Source: Candidatus Latescibacterota bacterium
GTDB taxonomy: Bacteria; Latescibacterota; UBA2968; UBA8231
Direction: 5' to 3'
Assembly: GCA_016187725.1 (NCBI GenBank)
Contig: JACPJE010000004.1
Location: 1-33,495 of the forward strand
Length of the DNA stretch: 33,495 bases
A program made the translations under genes and the position numbers. The notes under the pieces are model-generated. The model was not told the DNA's origin. It ran no database searches and saw only the letters and a list, made by a program, of their open reading frames with translations. Shown here piece after piece: positions 32,339 to 33,495 of this stretch; position 1 is the first letter of the stretch; each line of letters opens with the position of its first letter.

Positions 32339-33232
32339 TCAGCGGGTCATATAGGTCTTGATCCGGCCCCAGGAGTCGCTCTCCACAGCCGTAACCCCGC
32401 TGCCGCCTGTAGCCCCTTCAGTGGCCACGGTGATGAAGTCAGAGCCCAGGCTGTTGTCCTGCCAGGCGCCGTCCACCGGGCTGGTGCCGCCCTGCACACT
32501 GGCGCCGGCCTCCGGATTCTCGGCTTCGTCGAACTGGAAGGTCAGGCCGAAGACCTGATCCGGAGCAAAGAGGTGCCGCTTGCTGCCGTCCGGGCCGTTC
32601 TTGTCGTGAAAGTCCCAGGTCCACTGCTTGACCTCATAAGTATAGGTGACCGTGGTGCCCGGGGACTGCTTCAGCGGCTCGGCATCCGGTGGATCCAGGG
32701 TCCAGCGGAAGATGAAATAGGGCTCTTTGGTAGACCACAGAATGCTCTGCTGGGGCACATTGAAGATATGGACCGGCGACTGGCCGGGGGCTGCCTTGAT
32801 GCGGATGCCGTACTGCTGCCCGGTGGTCATCTCGGTCTCGATGAAGTTCTCGCTGGAGTGGTCCGAGTCCGTGATGATCTCCAGCGCATCGTCCTTCCAG
32901 TAGGACTGCGGGTCGTCGTTGAACAGACCCAGCGAGTCGTCGGTCACGCGGGCGAAGTAGTAGAGCGCGTTGTCCGGGGGCGAACTCCAGGCCACATAGG
33001 CGATCACATCCCAGTCGTCTTTGGGCGGCGGCCAGGGGCCCCCGTACACGTCGAACAGACCATCCGGCGTGATGGCAAAGGCCGGATCGATCCAGCCCCA
33101 ATCATCGTCTTGACCATCGATAACCATTTTGTCTGGATTGGGGATCTGCGGCATGAAGAAGGTCTTCTGGTGGGCAGAGGACGGCAGGGCCCAGAGCGCT
33201 CCCAAGGCGAACACCACGGCGAATCTTCTCAT
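32339..33232 (-). CDS. Secreted CBM9-like carbohydrate-binding protein
   Basis: 297 residues. Strong AGAGGAGG site before ATG 33232; signal peptide MRRFAVVFALGALWALPSSA. The body has the layout of family 9 carbohydrate-binding modules and DOMON-like relatives: MVIDGQDDDWGWIDPAFAIT (about 36-55), NALYYFARVTDDSLGLF, YWKDDALEIITDSDHS, YEVKQWTWDF and FGLTFQFDEAENPEAG. It would bind sugar polymers outside the cell, or bind haem as some DOMON proteins do; the ligand is not visible. The last 19 residues (GVTAVESDSWGRIKTYMTR) carry the TAVE hinge that in other proteins of this window precedes the Ig-type sorting domain, but here only a short WGRIK tail follows. Single-gene unit with its own promoter, leader hairpin and terminator. 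Confidence 0.87.
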   Translation of the reverse strand: MRRFAVVFALGALWALPSSAHQKTFFMPQIPNPDKMVIDGQDDDWGWIDPAFAITPDGLFDVYGGPWPPPKDDWDVIAYVAWSSPPDNALYYFARVTDDSLGLFNDDPQSYWKDDALEIITDSDHSSENFIETEMTTGQQYGIRIKAAPGQSPVHIFNVPQQSILWSTKEPYFIFRWTLDPPDAEPLKQSPGTTVTYTYEVKQWTWDFHDKNGPDGSKRHLFAPDQVFGLTFQFDEAENPEAGASVQGGTSPVDGAWQDNSLGSDFITVATEGATGGSGVTAVESDSWGRIKTYMTR

Positions 33233-33284
33233 CGCTATCCTCCTCTTTACAACATTTATGGTTCATCCGGGGATGGTGAGATAA

Positions 33285-33321
33285 ACTCAAATCCCCTATG
33301 CCTCGAGGTCAGGGTTTGAGT
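33285..33321 (-). promoter_or_regulatory. Leader inverted repeat upstream of the CBM9-like gene
   Basis: Arms 33285-33295 and 33312-33321 pair as ACTCAAA(T)CCC with GGGTTTGAGT, leaving one bulged T and a 16-base loop that contains CCTCGAGG. It begins at the downstream edge of the predicted -10 box, so it is either an operator or a 5' hairpin at the start of the transcript. No known riboswitch motif is recognised. Confidence 0.45.
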
Positions 33322-33322
33322 A

Positions 33323-33352
33323 TATATATATTCGGTTTTGAATAAATGTCAA
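33323..33352 (-). promoter_or_regulatory. Strong sigma70-type promoter of the CBM9-like gene
   Basis: On the minus strand a consensus TTGACA (33347-33352) is followed by a TATATATATA tract (33321-33330). TATATA hexamers lie at 16-base (33325-33330) and 18-base (33323-33328) spacing. The start codon is about 90 bases downstream, leaving a leader that holds the inverted repeat at 33285-33321. Confidence 0.7.
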
Positions 33353-33368
33353 GATTTTTTTGAGATCC

Positions 33369-33432
33369 GCCTCGCTCTGACCGATTGAGGCCGTTGCGCT
33401 CTGTGAGCGAGGCTTCGGCCCGGGGCCCCGGG
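33369..33432. repeat. GC-rich inverted repeats at the right edge
   Basis: A perfect 9-base inverted repeat GCCTCGCTC / GAGCGAGGC (33369-33377 and 33405-33413, 27-base loop) is followed by a perfect 14-base palindrome CCCGGGGCCCCGGG (33419-33432). Neither is followed by a T-run, so they are not ordinary terminators. I see no gene between 33353 and the window end. Confidence 0.5.
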
Positions 33433-33495
33433 TTGGCTGATCGGCCCGGCTACTTGGTAACCGATGCCGGCTCAGGCCGTTAGCGGCACACCCCT

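Noticed and set aside
33353..33495. Possible tRNA or structured RNA in the GC-rich right edge
   Set aside because: No cloverleaf, T-loop or known riboswitch core could be built; only simple inverted repeats are present.

Overview
The window reads as a GC-rich Gram-negative chromosome from the broad Fibrobacteres-Chlorobi-Bacteroidetes (FCB) group or a neighbouring candidate phylum (Latescibacterota-, KSB1- or Zixibacteria-like). That placement is an inference. It rests on many secreted proteins that end in FlgD-like / type IX-style C-terminal Ig domains (NFPNPFN...WDGxDxxG...SGxYxYRL, or TPNGDGxND...PGxY), together with lipoproteins, a CRTAC1-type FG-GAP protein, DUF4380 and CBM9-like proteins. 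I see no rRNA, tRNA, CRISPR array or transposase.

Region 1 (1-5364, mostly plus strand) holds two paralogous esterase/CBM-like/C-terminal-domain genes. The first is cut by the window edge. The second lacks its N-terminus and is joined in frame to the position where a toxin gene should begin. Between them lies a small toxin-antitoxin island: a frameshifted antitoxin-PIN toxin pair, an AAA ATPase with a DUF234/PD-(D/E)XK tail behind a double palindromic operator, and a Phd/YefM-type antitoxin without a recognisable toxin. Region 2 (5375-8165, minus strand) has a coiled-coil membrane protein built from 33-bp repeats and a DUF362 protein with a C-terminal sorting-type domain.

Region 3 (8251-17189, plus strand) is a compact run: a small secreted protein, a PabA-PabB fusion (folate), two tRNA methylthiotransferases (MtaB and MiaB), a secreted glucose/sorbosone dehydrogenase-like protein and a secreted DUF4380 protein. 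It ends in a decaying fragment that resembles an alpha-galactosidase (GH36-like).

Region 4 (17257-33232, minus strand) is the most unusual part. A CBM9-like secreted protein with its own promoter and terminator is followed by eight tightly spaced co-directional genes: TPR lipoprotein, seven-blade FG-GAP/ASPIC-UnbV protein, second TPR lipoprotein, double-parvulin lipoprotein, three tandem paralogous secreted proteins with discoidin-like parts and TPNGDG-type C-terminal domains, and a large protein that looks like an outer-membrane beta-barrel. Everything in this operon appears to be exported. I infer a cell-surface assembly: the parvulin and TPR lipoproteins would help fold or organise the discoidin-like proteins, which would be displayed by or bound to the barrel protein. 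No published system with this gene order is known to me. Its function is not established by the sequence.
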